Made by a program: the position numbers and the translations under genes. The notes under the pieces were generated by a model. The model saw only the letters and a list, made by a program, of their open reading frames with translations. It searched no databases and was not told the DNA's origin. DNA of 64,000 nt, taken from positions 62,001 through 126,000 of the forward strand of contig NZ_VIVR01000001.1 in assembly GCF_007828955.1 (NCBI RefSeq). The letters run 5' to 3'. Below are positions 42,715 to 52,577 of the stretch, piece by piece. The stretch comes from Kitasatospora atroaurantiaca. GTDB lineage: Bacteria > Actinomycetota > Actinomycetes > Streptomycetales > Streptomycetaceae. Each line of letters opens with the position of its first letter. Positions within the stretch are counted from its first letter, which is position 1.

Positions 42715-43578
42715 TCATACGTCGCGGTGGCGGAGGGCCATCACAGCGATGACGCAGGAGACGAAGCCCCAGATGGGGAGCGCGATCCACGCCTCCGTGT
42801 TCGACGGGTGATAGCCGACGATGTGCCCGGATCCGAGGTGTGTGAGCTGGAGGAACGCGGAGAACGGCAGGGCGTTGCTCACCTGCTCGAAGAAATTGCC
42901 GGTGTGCAGCAGCTTGTCGTCGGGCGCCAGCAGGCCCATCGGCACGATCATGAAGTTCACGAAGAGGACGAAGATGGTGACCGCGCCGTTGCGGATGAGC
43001 GTGCCGACGGCCATCCCGATCAGGCCGGACACCGGGAACGTGATCACAACGGCCGTGAGGAGGCCCGGCAGACCGGGGGTGCTCCAGGAGAACGCGGTGA
43101 TGCGGTCCGAGTAGATTGCCATGGCGATGCCCCATGAGCCGACGCCGACGAGCAGGCCGATGACCCCCAGTACGGCCGTCACGACGGCGGCCTTGGCCAG
43201 CACCACTCGGCTGCGGGCCGGCACGGCGATGAACGTCGTGCGGATCAGTCCGTTGGCGTGCTCGCCGACCACGGTCTGTGCGCCGATCGCGCCGGCAATG
43301 GTCATGAGCAGGAGATACGCCGGGGGGTAGAGGGTTTCGTGCCCGGGGTCGAAGATCTGCTTGAAGTCGTCCTCGAAGCCCGGCCAGGCGGTGTAAGCCT
43401 GGTTGGCGCCGTCGTAGGCGACGTACCAGGCCAGGATGACGATGCCGGCCAGCACGATCAAGGTCGAGCGCAGTGACCAGAGCTTGATCCATTCGGCGTC
43501 GAGCAGGTCGCGCCACCGCGGAGGAGCCCCGACAGCGGACGGGACGGTGGCCGTGGGTGAGGTAGTGAGCGTGGTCAT
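42715..43578 (-). CDS. ABC-2 type transporter permease
   Basis: The protein has 287 residues and six hydrophobic segments: LIVLAGIVILAWYVA, YLLLMTIAGAIGAQTVVG, VTAVLGVIGLLVGVGSWGIA, LLTAVVITFPVSGLIGMAVG, VTIFVLFVNFMIVPMGLL and PIWGFVSCVIAVMAL. EHANGLIRTTFIAVPARSRV is the typical cytoplasmic loop after helix 2 of ABC-2 permeases. Its ATG overlaps the stop of the ATPase gene (ATGA). With that ATPase it forms an exporter or a peptide-antibiotic resistance pump. Confidence 0.88.
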   Translation of the reverse strand: MTTLTTSPTATVPSAVGAPPRWRDLLDAEWIKLWSLRSTLIVLAGIVILAWYVAYDGANQAYTAWPGFEDDFKQIFDPGHETLYPPAYLLLMTIAGAIGAQTVVGEHANGLIRTTFIAVPARSRVVLAKAAVVTAVLGVIGLLVGVGSWGIAMAIYSDRITAFSWSTPGLPGLLTAVVITFPVSGLIGMAVGTLIRNGAVTIFVLFVNFMIVPMGLLAPDDKLLHTGNFFEQVSNALPFSAFLQLTHLGSGHIVGYHPSNTEAWIALPIWGFVSCVIAVMALRHRDV

Positions 43579-44486
43579 CGGGGGTCTCCGGCGCGGTATT
43601 GGACACTGTCGGCGGTCAGCTGCATGAACGCGTCTTCCAGCGATCCGCCATGGGCGGTGACTTCGTGGACCATGACGCGGTGGGTGAAGGCGAGCTCGTT
43701 GATACGGGCCGCAGTCAGGCCGGTGACGCTTAGGGTGCCCTGGGACTCCGCCAGCACCGACGCGCCGACGTTTCGCAGGACCTCCGCCAAGGCGTCCGGG
43801 TCGGGGGTACGTACGGTGACGCCGGCATTGGCAGCGCGGGCGGCGAAGTCGCCGACCGGCTCGTCGGCGATCAGCCTGCCGCCTCCGATGACGATGAGGT
43901 GGTCGGCGGTGTTCGCCATCTCGCTCATCAGGTGGCTGGAGACGAACACGGTCCGCCCCTCACCGGCCAGGCGGCGGAACAGCTCGCGCGCCCATCGGAT
44001 GCCCTCCGGGTCCAGGCCGTTGACCGGCTCGTCGAAGAGCAGGACGGGCGGGTCACCGAGTAGGGCGGCGGCGATGCCCAGGCGCTGCCGCATGCCGAGG
44101 GAGAATCCGCCGATCCGCCGACGGCCCGCCTCGCCCAGGCCGACCATCTCCAGGACCTCCTGGACCCGACGCCGGGGCAGACCGTTGCTGCAGGCCAGTG
44201 CGGCCAGATGCGCGTTCGCGGTGCGTCCCTTGTGGACGTCATTAGCATCCAGCAGGGCGCCGACGTGGCGCAGTCCGGTGCCGAACTCGCGGAACGGGCG
44301 GCCGTCGATGACGGCGGTGCCGCTGGTGGGGGTGTTCAGCCCCAGGAGCATGCGCAGGGTGGTGCTCTTGCCTGCGCCGTTGGGGCCGAGGAAGCCGGTC
44401 ACCTGTCCGGGCCGCACGGTGAAGGTCAGGCCGTTCACGGCCAGGACGCTGCCGTAGTGCTTGGTGAGTTGGTTGAGTTCGATCAC
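43575..44486 (-). CDS. ABC transporter ATP-binding protein
   Basis: The protein is 303 residues from the GTG at 44484-44486 (VIELNQLTKHYGSVLAVNGL). Walker A is FLGPNGAGKSTTLRML, the Q-loop region is LLDANDVHKGRTA, the signature is GGFSLGMRQRLGIA, and Walker B is PPVLLFDEPVNGLDPEG, with the switch His in FVSSHLMSEM. The C-terminal 90 residues form the extra domain common in lantibiotic/drug ABC-2 ATPases (AHGGSLEDAFMQLTAD). A much longer frame upstream lacks family residues, so this start is preferred. Confidence 0.92.
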   Translation of the reverse strand: MIELNQLTKHYGSVLAVNGLTFTVRPGQVTGFLGPNGAGKSTTLRMLLGLNTPTSGTAVIDGRPFREFGTGLRHVGALLDANDVHKGRTANAHLAALACSNGLPRRRVQEVLEMVGLGEAGRRRIGGFSLGMRQRLGIAAALLGDPPVLLFDEPVNGLDPEGIRWARELFRRLAGEGRTVFVSSHLMSEMANTADHLIVIGGGRLIADEPVGDFAARAANAGVTVRTPDPDALAEVLRNVGASVLAESQGTLSVTGLTAARINELAFTHRVMVHEVTAHGGSLEDAFMQLTADSVQYRAGDPR

Positions 44487-44562
44487 CCGGTCAACGCTGT
44501 CGCAGGCCGGCCCCGTACAGCGTCCGGACACAGGCGGACCTCCCGAACGAGCCGGTCCCCCT

Positions 44563-44578
44563 GCGGGCGTACGCCCGC
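44563..44578. promoter_or_regulatory. 16-bp perfect palindrome in the divergent promoter region
   Basis: GCGGGCGTACGCCCGC lies between the ABC ATPase start (44486) and the histidine kinase start (44621). It is a candidate binding site for the response regulator encoded here. Confidence 0.45.
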
Positions 44579-44620
44579 GGGGGGACGCCCGGCGGTGGAT
44601 CGGATGGCTACGATCGGCCG

Positions 44621-45808
44621 GTGGATCAAGTAATGCCGCGGCTCCCGCTGCTGAGACGGATATCGCCGGGCGCATGGATTGCGGTCACCCGCTGCGTGGC
44701 CGGCTTGTTCGCGCTGGTGCTGTTCACCGCGATGAACGTCTTCTTCTACCTTTCCCCGGATCGATTCCTTCGCTGGGGGCTTTGGGCCGGGGCGGGCGTG
44801 GCCGTCGTCATGGCGTTGCCGATCGGAGTGGCCCGCCGTCGGCCGCTGCCGGTGCTCGGGCTGATGCTCGCCGATTCGATAGCGGTCATGGTGCTCAGGG
44901 AGCGGACGTGGCCGCTGTTCCCGGCCATGGATGTTCTGATCTGTTACATCGCGGCCACCCGGTCGCGCCGAACCGGCATCGCGGCCGCCGGCACCGTGCT
45001 GGCCGTCTGGGCCGGCGCATTCATGGGCAATTGGGTGACCGTGCGCCGTGGGAACGAGATGGTCAGTGATCTGCTCTCCGAGGTGTCGGGCGCCGCCTTG
45101 ACCGTCGTCATCGCCTGGATGATCGGCAACTCGATCCGCCAGCGGCGCGACTACCGTGAGGCCTTGCACGCGGAGGCAGCAGCCCGGGCGGTGGTCGCCG
45201 AACGGCTGCGGATCGCCCGCGAACTGCACGACATGGTCGCCCACAGCATCGGCGTCATCGCGATCCAGGCCGGCGCGGCGGGCCTGGTCATCGACACCCA
45301 GCCAGCCGGGGCGCGCAAGGCGCTGAGCGCCATCGAGACCACCAGCCGCGAGACGCTGGCCGGACTGCGACGCATGCTCGGCGCACTCCACCAAGCGGAA
45401 GCGGATCCGGCGAAAGCCGCTCCGGCAGCGGGATTGGAGGCCGTTGACCGGTTGGCCGCGACAACGGCCGACGCCGGAGTCCGGGTTGAGGTGCACTGGC
45501 TGGGACAACGGCGCCCGCTGCCCCCCGAGATTGACCTGGTCGCCTTCCGGATCATCCAGGAATCGGTCACCAACACGGTGCGCCATTCAGGCACCCACCA
45601 CTGCCAGGTGTCCGTGGAGTATCGAGACGAGGAGCTGGCCATCGAGGTCGTCGACGACGGGCGCGGCCCTGTGCGTGCCGATGCGGCGGCGGGGGCCGGC
45701 TATGGGATCTCCGGGATGCGCGAGCGGGTTGCCCTGCTGAACGGCCGGTTCAGCGCCGGGTCCAGGCCCGAAGGCGGCTTCCGGGTGGCGGCTAGGCTGC
45801 CGACATGA
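44621..45808 (+). CDS. sensor histidine kinase (NarX/DesK type)
   Basis: The protein is 395 residues from the GTG at 44621. About six membrane helices fill residues 15-165 ([64 protein letters not shown] and others). The HisKA_3 domain has the phospho-acceptor His in [20 protein letters not shown]. The ATPase domain has NTVRHSG (N box), EVVDDGRGP (G1) and [14 protein letters not shown] (G2). There is no large extracellular sensor, a form seen in kinases that detect membrane-active antibiotics or the state of a partner ABC transporter. Its stop overlaps the response-regulator ATG (ATGA). Confidence 0.92.
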   Translation: MDQVMPRLPLLRRISPGAWIAVTRCVAGLFALVLFTAMNVFFYLSPDRFLRWGLWAGAGVAVVMALPIGVARRRPLPVLGLMLADSIAVMVLRERTWPLFPAMDVLICYIAATRSRRTGIAAAGTVLAVWAGAFMGNWVTVRRGNEMVSDLLSEVSGAALTVVIAWMIGNSIRQRRDYREALHAEAAARAVVAERLRIARELHDMVAHSIGVIAIQAGAAGLVIDTQPAGARKALSAIETTSRETLAGLRRMLGALHQAEADPAKAAPAAGLEAVDRLAATTADAGVRVEVHWLGQRRPLPPEIDLVAFRIIQESVTNTVRHSGTHHCQVSVEYRDEELAIEVVDDGRGPVRADAAAGAGYGISGMRERVALLNGRFSAGSRPEGGFRVAARLPT

Positions 45809-46491
45809 CGATCCGTATCGTGCTCGCCGATGACCAGGAACTGGTTCGCGCCGGGCTGAGCATGGTCATCGCCGACATCCCGGACCTCGATATCGTGGGC
45901 GAGGCCGGAACGGGTGCGCAGGCGGTCGAGCTGGCATCGGACCTCAAGCCCGACGTCGTGGTGATGGACATCCGCATGCCCGGCATGGACGGCATCGAAG
46001 CCACCCGAATCATCACGGCGGGCTCCGAGACGACGCGCGTCGTCGTCCTGACCACCTTCGACGACGACGACAACGTCTACGCCTCGCTGCGCGCCGGTGC
46101 GAGCGGATTCCTGGTTAAGGACATGGCGCTGGTGGACATCATCGCGGCGATCCGCGTTGTCGCCGCTGGCGATGCCCTGATCGCGCCGAGCGTCACCCGC
46201 CGCCTCATCGAGGAGTTCGCCGGGCGGCGCGAATCCTCCTCCAGCCTCCGGACGGGGGGACCACCCCCATCACAGAGTCGGCAGATCGACGGCATCACCG
46301 GACGAGAGCGCGAGGTGCTGACCTTGGTCGGGCGCGGTATGTCCAACAGTGAGATCGCCGCTTACCTCTTCATCGGCCCCGCCACCGTTAAGACCCATGT
46401 GGCCCGTCTGTTGACCAAGCTCGACGCCCGCGACCGGGTCCAACTCGTCATCGCCGCCTACGAAGCAGGCCTGGTGTCAGCATCCAGTTGA
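45805..46491 (+). CDS. NarL/FixJ-family response regulator
   Basis: The protein has 228 residues. The receiver domain has the acidic pair in [13 protein letters not shown], the phospho-acceptor Asp in [14 protein letters not shown], Thr in [11 protein letters not shown] and Lys in GFLVKDMAL. The LuxR-type HTH is [20 protein letters not shown] followed by [20 protein letters not shown]. It is encoded with the histidine kinase and divergent from the ABC genes, which are its probable targets. Confidence 0.94.
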   Translation: MTIRIVLADDQELVRAGLSMVIADIPDLDIVGEAGTGAQAVELASDLKPDVVVMDIRMPGMDGIEATRIITAGSETTRVVVLTTFDDDDNVYASLRAGASGFLVKDMALVDIIAAIRVVAAGDALIAPSVTRRLIEEFAGRRESSSSLRTGGPPPSQSRQIDGITGREREVLTLVGRGMSNSEIAAYLFIGPATVKTHVARLLTKLDARDRVQLVIAAYEAGLVSASS

Positions 46492-46635
46492 GTCCTGGTC
46501 CGGCTCGCCCGGGGGCCGCCGAGCCGAGTTGTCCTTGGCCTCGACGCTGCGTCGGTGCAGGCCAACAGCCCCGGCGGTGCCGCATTCACCCGATGGGCAC
46601 CGGATGGACCCGGTGCTATCCCTCGCGTGTGCCGC
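46492..46635. other. no gene recognised
   Basis: A short gap between the response regulator and the end of the converging tnpA. No terminator-like dyad stands out. Confidence 0.35.
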
Positions 46636-49600
46636 TCAAATGCCGGCGGCCACCGGCTCCTCCTCGGCCACCCGCTGACCGGGAACGGTGGGCTGCGGGC
46701 CAAGGTCCAGGCGGGAGTTCATGTCCAGCTCGAACCGGCCGTACGGGTTCACGTGCGTCCAGAACAGCGGCGACAGGGCCCGCCGGTCGGCGTCGGTGAG
46801 CTTGGCCGCCCACTTCGGCTCGGCCAGGACCTGCTGCATCAGCAGGGTGTTGACTGGACCAGGGTGGACTGGAGCAGGTGCAGGGCCAGCATGCTGACCT
46901 CCTGGCTCTCCTTGTCCGCGCCGGTCAGGTCGCCGTCCTTGCCGTAGAACAGGTCCTGGTTGGCGGAGTTCCAGTTCTCCACCACCTGCAAGCCCTCGTG
47001 AATCTCCCGCCGCAGCTCGACGTCCGCCAGGTAGTCGCAGACGAACGCCGTACGCACCGCCCTGCCCAGCTCCTCGATCGCCCGGTAGGTCGGGTGCTTG
47101 GGGCCGCCCTTGGTGAAGCGGCGGAGCACCTGCTCGGCCTCGGCGGTGCCCAGCCGCAGGGCGGTGGTGTACTTCACGATCTGGTCGTACTGCTGGGCGA
47201 CCAGGTCCCAGTCGATCGTCCGGTTGGACAGCACCGGGGCGAGGGTGGGCCAGTTGGCGTCCTCGCCGGCCGCCGGCCGGTACAGCCGCGCGGCGTCTTC
47301 AGACGGGGCATCAGCTTGAAGTCGAGCATGTGCGCGAACGCGAACCCGACGATGGACGCGCCATGGGTGTCGGTGTACTGCCGATCCACTTCCATGTCGG
47401 TGCAGTGCCGCAGCACGCCCTCGATCATCGCTGCGACCTCGGACGCCGAACAGGATCGCAGCTGGCTGTAGATGCACGCCGACTTCCGCTCGACGTGCCA
47501 GTAGATCATCACGCCCGGACCCCGGTACCGCTGGTGCCACTCCGTCATAAGGTTCGAGGACCAGGAGCCGAACTTGCGGCTGTCGGAGGCGCATGCCGTC
47601 CCCGTGCCCCACCACTTCTCGTCGCGGGCGGCGAAGGTGGCGTTCACCAGCTTCACCAGCGCGGCCCTCATGTTGGCCCGGTTCACGAACAGGTGCCGCA
47701 CCCGGCGGAGAGTCGCCTCCGTCTCACCGTGCTTGCCGGTCACCGCGACCCGCTTGATGCCCATGTTGGTGCCCAGCCCGAACAACACCAGGAGGAGCCG
47801 GCGTCGCAGCACCTCCTTGGACAGGTTCTCGCGGGTGGCTACAGAGGTGAACTCAGCGGTGAAGCCGGTATCGAACTCGGCGTACTTCAGGATGTCCAGG
47901 AGGTCGATCGTCCCCCAGCGCCGCTCGATCTCGCCCTTGACGGCGACCAGGTTCTCCGGCTCTTCCTGCTTGGGCCGAGGCGAGACCCGGATCCAGGGCT
48001 CGCCGCGCCTCTTGGTGATCGCCACCCCGCCAGTGGCGTCCTCCACCAGTGCCCGCTCGAAGCGGTCGAGTGAGCCGCGGAGCTTCTTCTGCAGGTCGGC
48101 GACGAACTTCGCCGGGTCCTGTGGCTGGCGGATCGCGTCGTAGTGCACGTCCCGGTTGTCCTCGAAGTCCTGCGGCAGATCGTCCTCCGGGTTGCGCCAC
48201 CGGTTCGCGCCCACCACCCAGATCTCCCGGCGCCGCAGCACATCCCGCAGCGCCACCAGCACGCACAGCTCGTACGGGATCCGCTCGACCCGGCCCTTGT
48301 CATCCACCACGGCGGCCCGCCACTGCTCGGGCACCACGCCGTCCAGCGGGACCGTCTCCGCCAGGTCGAAGAACGCGCCCTCCTTCAGCGGCTGCTCCAG
48401 GTACCGCTCCAGCAGGTCGATCGCGTCCATCACCGGCCGGTACGCGTTGTTGTTGCACTTGAACGTCAGCGCCCGCAGCAGCGGCGAGAGCATCCGCCGC
48501 CAGTGCGCCGAGTACGAGGACCGCAGCACCGTGCGGATCCGCGCCTTGTACCGGGCCTCGGTCGCCGCGGCCTCCGCCGCCAGCGCCTTCAGCGTCTTCT
48601 CCCCGCCGACCACCGGGTAGATCACCCGGCGAACCGTCCCCGCCGGCTCCGCCAGGGCGGCCTCAGCGACCCGCAGCAGCATCGCGTCCTTGTCCCGGAC
48701 CTTCTTCAGGTCGCTGGTGAACTCCTTGTCGACCCGCTTCTCCGCCCGGGTGTTGATCCGCAGCACGAGCTGGATGATCAGGTCCACCAGCGAGTCGGTG
48801 ATCTCCGTCTGCCGCACGTGGCACAGCGTGGCCAGCAGCGCCAGGCGCGCCGGCGGCTTCATCCGTTGCAGGTTCGCCGGGTACTCCTTCGACGCCCGCG
48901 CCCGCCAGGCGTCCACCAGCTTCTCGGACACGTCCGCGAACAGGTCCGCCGGCAGCTCCAGCCTCCGCACCCGCTGCAGCTTGTTGACCTCTGCCAGCAG
49001 GCTTTCCAGGCCCGGCGCACCGGGGTCCGTCTTCAGCTCGGTGAAGAACGACCGGCCACCACCGGCCGCCGCTTTTTCGCCGTCCGGCTCATCGTCGCCT
49101 TCGCCGCCCGCGACCAGGTCCTCCAGGCGCGAGCGGGTCATGTGCGACAGCCGCTCCATCGTCGTACGGCAGAACCGCGCGTCGAAGGTCTTGACCGCTT
49201 TGCCCACCAGCCGCCGGACCTTCGCCGGCGCAGGCGGCTCGATGTGGTCGTTGCGGCACCGGGCGACCACCGCCTCGGCCAGGCGCTCGCGGGACAGCTC
49301 GACCGGGCACAGTTCCCCGGTCAGCCACTCGGCCAGCTTCTCCTGATCGTCCTCCGTGGACTCCCGGAAGCCGAAGGCCGTGCGGATCTCCGCCCGGTGC
49401 CGGGTGGCGGCACGACCCTGCCAGTCGTACTCGGCCCACTCCTCGGCCGGCACCTTCACCTGCTGGGCCAGGTAAGCCACAGCGGCGTCCGGGACCTCCT
49501 CCGCCGATTCGGGGAACCGGGCCTCCACCTCGAAGAACTTCAGCAGCATCGCGAAGCCGAGCCGGTTCGCCCCGGATTTGTTCCGCAACCGCTTCGTGTC

Positions 49601-49657
49601 GTCTTCAAGCAGCGTCCAGACCTCGATCAGGTCTTCCGGTTCCCAGTCCTGCCGCAC
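46636..49657 (-). pseudogene. tnpA: Tn3-family TnpA transposase with two frameshifts
   Basis: From the GTG at 49655-49657 the protein reads [20 protein letters not shown], with an N-terminal DUF4158 domain and the Tn3 core ([54 protein letters not shown]). A deletion of about ten bases near 47300 shifts the frame; the gene then continues as [20 protein letters not shown] and [21 protein letters not shown] one-base loss near 46858 shifts it again, to [20 protein letters not shown] and the end LDLGPQPTVPGQRVAEEEPV. About 1,000 residues would be restored by correcting both. As sequenced it should be inactive. Confidence 0.88.
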
Positions 49658-49755
49658 GCCCAGCCCCTCTCGGTCACATCGAACGCGACCAAGGTGACGC
49701 GGGCACATCACGTCATGGACGAAAACCGCCGAACTTGGGACAACCACGCCCAGAT

Positions 49756-49804
49756 CAGCTACAGAGAGCTACTTGGCGGGTAGCGGCAGCTATACGAGAA
49801 CACG
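49756..49804. repeat. Tn3 terminal inverted repeat, right
   Basis: Inverted partner of 41377-41425. Read from its outer end it starts CGTGTTCTCGTATAGCTGCC. Confidence 0.82.
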
Positions 49805-49901
49805 GCCGCGAGCCCCGTGGGTTCATGGAAACCGAAGGTCCTTCATGGTGAACCCGCGGGTCCACCACCCTGATTCTCGCGAGGGGACCCGCGAGTTCGT
49901 A

Positions 49902-50486
49902 TCAAGACACGGGTCCACCCTTGTCGGTCGCCTCCAGAGCCTGGGTCAGGTCCGCGCCGCGGATGGTGTGGACGCTGAGGACGGGATCGAGGGGAGGGAC
50001 GAGCGCCCTGGTGGCGATGTCCACCAGGTGCGGTGGTGCGGCGCCAGCCTGCAGAGCGGTGACGTACTCGATGACTTGCGCGTGCGTGAGCGTGTGGACC
50101 CGTTGCCGCAGCACGTGCATGGCGATGATTCGTCCGTGGGCCGCCGCTGCCCGGCGGATCTCCTCGTGCAGGTCATCCACTGCGGTGCGTGTGGGCATCT
50201 TCCGAATGCGGGTCCGGTAGTCCAGCTCCCACTCGCCGGTAACAGCGGTGACCGGTCCGATCTGGTGGAGACTCCCATCGAGGCGATCAACCAGGTAGGG
50301 GCCATTGCCGCCCAAGAGCTGACTCGGGTCGCCCGTGCGTAGGTACTCCGCGGTCTGGTAGTAGACGATCCAGACGAGTTCGTGCTCCTCAGCCTTGGTC
50401 ACCACCAGTCGCCCCGAGAACCTTCGATCCAGATCTTCTTGGGCCGCCCGGATCGCGAACTCACGCTCGATCATGTCCGGCAGCAT
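49902..50486 (-). CDS. YrhB/Imm35-like domain protein, arm R
   Basis: Identical in protein sequence to the arm L copy at 40695-41279; see there for domains. It is the last gene of arm R and ends 92 bp from the arm's inner end. Confidence 0.7.
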   Translation of the reverse strand: MLPDMIEREFAIRAAQEDLDRRFSGRLVVTKAEEHELVWIVYYQTAEYLRTGDPSQLLGGNGPYLVDRLDGSLHQIGPVTAVTGEWELDYRTRIRKMPTRTAVDDLHEEIRRAAAAHGRIIAMHVLRQRVHTLTHAQVIEYVTALQAGAAPPHLVDIATRALVPPLDPVLSVHTIRGADLTQALEATDKGGPVS

Positions 50487-50656
50487 CTCGCACGGTGTGG
50501 GACATGAACAGGGGTTTTCTCCAGGTGGGCTCGCTGTGAACCCAGGGCGATGGATTCACGCGCCCACCTCGGGAGATGCTCTTCGACGGGCCCCAGGTGC
50601 TGGTCAAGCAGGCGTCTGCCGACCAGGTCCTCAGCGTTGATCATCCAGCGATGCTG

Positions 50657-52231
50657 TCACGGAGTTCCACGACTCGGCACTGTTTCCAGGAGGCGCCGGG
50701 CCGAGTCCGCGTAGCGGATGGCGGTCTTCTCGTCGATGCCGAAGACGAGGGAGAGGTGGAGCGGGTCGGGTCCGTGAGTGAGGGCCTCTTCGAGCTGGCG
50801 GTCGACGCGGAGCCGTTCCAGGGTGGCGGTGAGGTTGCGGGTGGCCCGGGTGGTCCAGAGCTTGCCCGCCGGCCCGAGTTCGACGGCTGTCTTCTGGGTG
50901 ATCAGCAGGTGGGGGTTGGCAGTGTTCGGCCAGCGGTTGCGGCGGTGGTCGAGCCAGTCCAGGACAGCGCGGTGGGTGAGGTCGTCGAGTGGGCGGACGT
51001 GCCCGCCCACGGTGATGCGCCGGTTGCCGAGGTCGACGTCATCCAGTTGCATCGTGCGGATCGTCCTCGGTCGTGCCGCGTGGACGGCGGCCAGGGCCAT
51101 GATGAGCCGGATGTCCGGGCTGGTGGCGGCGGCGATCGCCTCGTCGATGTCCGGCTGCCCGAGGGATTGGATGACGCCGCCGGCCTGCCGTGGGACGCGG
51201 ATCCGCAGGGTGGGGTTGCGGAAGACCTGGCCGTTCTTCTTCGCGTGACGGAACAGTGACCGCAGTGCGACGAGCCGGCTCTCCCGCTGCTTGCCGCTGA
51301 CGGCGTCCCGGGCCGCGATGACGTCCTCGCGCGTGACCTCCCGCAGATGGTCGTAGCGGCTGGACCACTCCAGCAGCACCGGCTGGACCTCGTTGAGGTA
51401 GGCCCATGCTGTCTGTCGCGCGCGAGGCTCGGACCGTTGCCCGCCGTCGAGCAGGGTGCGGGCCCAGGCTTCGACCTCGCTGCGGATGCCCTGGGCGACT
51501 GCGTCGAGCTTGCGTTCCAGCCACCGGTCGACTGCGGGAGCGCGATCGTCGGTGAACAGGCCCAGCTGGTCAAGGACTTCGGCGGTCCGACCTACCGGGA
51601 GCCCCCGGATTCGCAGGGCCGGGAAGAGCTCGGAGTACCGGATCGGCTCGGCCTCTGTATGACCGGACAGCACGATGACCAGAGCCCGGTCGACGTCACT
51701 GGTGATCCAGCGGCTCCACCCGCGCGCCTCGCTCAGCGCGCGAGCTGCCCGCCGACCTCGAACCAGCCATGGATTGGCCAGGTCAGCGTGCTGTTTCCGG
51801 TCGAACTTGCGGTAGTCCCGTGCGGCGGCGAACAACGGCGGTTGGATCCAGTCCGCCAGCGTGCCTGGCCAGGCAGGTGCTGGTGACCGCTTCGGAACGC
51901 GACGCCCTTGCTTGCCGACTGGCGGGCCGCCGCTTCGGGGCCGCTGCAGGTTCGCGAAGAACAGCTGCTGGCAGGTCACCTGACGTAGGTACGGCTCCAA
52001 CACCGATGCCTTGCCGCTGGCCTTGATCGCCCAGGTCGCCTGAGCCCGGCAGAGGCGGCAGTAGCCGTGCTTGTCGTCAACGGGAACCTCGCGTCGGCAA
52101 CCCGAGCACCGTCCGACGGCATGCTGTTGGCCGTAGGTGTAGCAACCTCGGCAGTACCGGCCGGGCAGTTGTCCCCAAGCGAAGCAGCCCGCGCAGGAGG
52201 CTGCCGGCTTGTCATCGCTGATCTTGCCCAC
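50657..52231 (-). CDS. zinc-ribbon protein with degenerate tyrosine-recombinase domain, arm R
   Basis: Identical in protein sequence to the arm L copy at 38950-40524. The two intact identical copies show no sign of independent decay. Confidence 0.85.
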   Translation of the reverse strand: MGKISDDKPAASCAGCFAWGQLPGRYCRGCYTYGQQHAVGRCSGCRREVPVDDKHGYCRLCRAQATWAIKASGKASVLEPYLRQVTCQQLFFANLQRPRSGGPPVGKQGRRVPKRSPAPAWPGTLADWIQPPLFAAARDYRKFDRKQHADLANPWLVRGRRAARALSEARGWSRWITSDVDRALVIVLSGHTEAEPIRYSELFPALRIRGLPVGRTAEVLDQLGLFTDDRAPAVDRWLERKLDAVAQGIRSEVEAWARTLLDGGQRSEPRARQTAWAYLNEVQPVLLEWSSRYDHLREVTREDVIAARDAVSGKQRESRLVALRSLFRHAKKNGQVFRNPTLRIRVPRQAGGVIQSLGQPDIDEAIAAATSPDIRLIMALAAVHAARPRTIRTMQLDDVDLGNRRITVGGHVRPLDDLTHRAVLDWLDHRRNRWPNTANPHLLITQKTAVELGPAGKLWTTRATRNLTATLERLRVDRQLEEALTHGPDPLHLSLVFGIDEKTAIRYADSARRLLETVPSRGTP

Positions 52232-52247
52232 CGCGGCGATGCCGGCG

Positions 52248-52577
52248 TCAGACCGGCGGGAGGGAACGGCCGTCGCGGCGCTTGGGCACCACTGTCGGGG
52301 CGGTGGTGCTGGCTCCGACCGCCGCTCGAGCCGTCTCCTGCTGCCCGGGGGATTGGACCTTCGCTGGTTCGGGGATCAGCAGGTCCCCGATTTCGCAGTC
52401 GAGAACGACGCAGATGACATCGAGGTCCTCCAGCTTCAGGGAGACCGGCTGCCCGGACCACAGCCCGGACATCTTCCCGGCCGAGATCACCAGGCCGTGC
52501 TCTGCCAGGCTCCGCTGGAGCTCAGATGCCTTCCAGACGCCCTTGTTCGCGGCGGTCAGCCGTAGGTTCCACTTCAT
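52248..52577 (-). CDS. small Cro/C1-type HTH protein, arm R
   Basis: Identical in protein sequence to the arm L copy at 38604-38933. Its ATG overlaps the stop of the arm R recombinase gene. Confidence 0.88.
   Translation of the reverse strand: MKWNLRLTAANKGVWKASELQRSLAEHGLVISAGKMSGLWSGQPVSLKLEDLDVICVVLDCEIGDLLIPEPAKVQSPGQQETARAAVGASTTAPTVVPKRRDGRSLPPV

Larger units (their letters stand above)
41377..49804. mobile_element. Tn3-family transposon (8.4 kb) with ABC/two-component cargo
   Basis: Inverted repeats of 49 bp lie at 41377-41425 and 49756-49804 (43 of 49 identical; both start CGTGT and share CTCGTATAGCTGCCGC). The unit carries a tyrosine recombinase with a palindromic core site at the left, two cargo gene pairs in the middle, and a tnpA of Tn3 type at the right, reading inward. 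tnpA has two frameshifts, so the unit cannot move by itself. Its ends lie only five bases from the arms on each side. Confidence 0.82.

Noticed and set aside
48143..49783. 546-codon plus-strand frame
   Set aside because: Antisense of the Tn3 tnpA; composition is typical of reverse-complement coding DNA.
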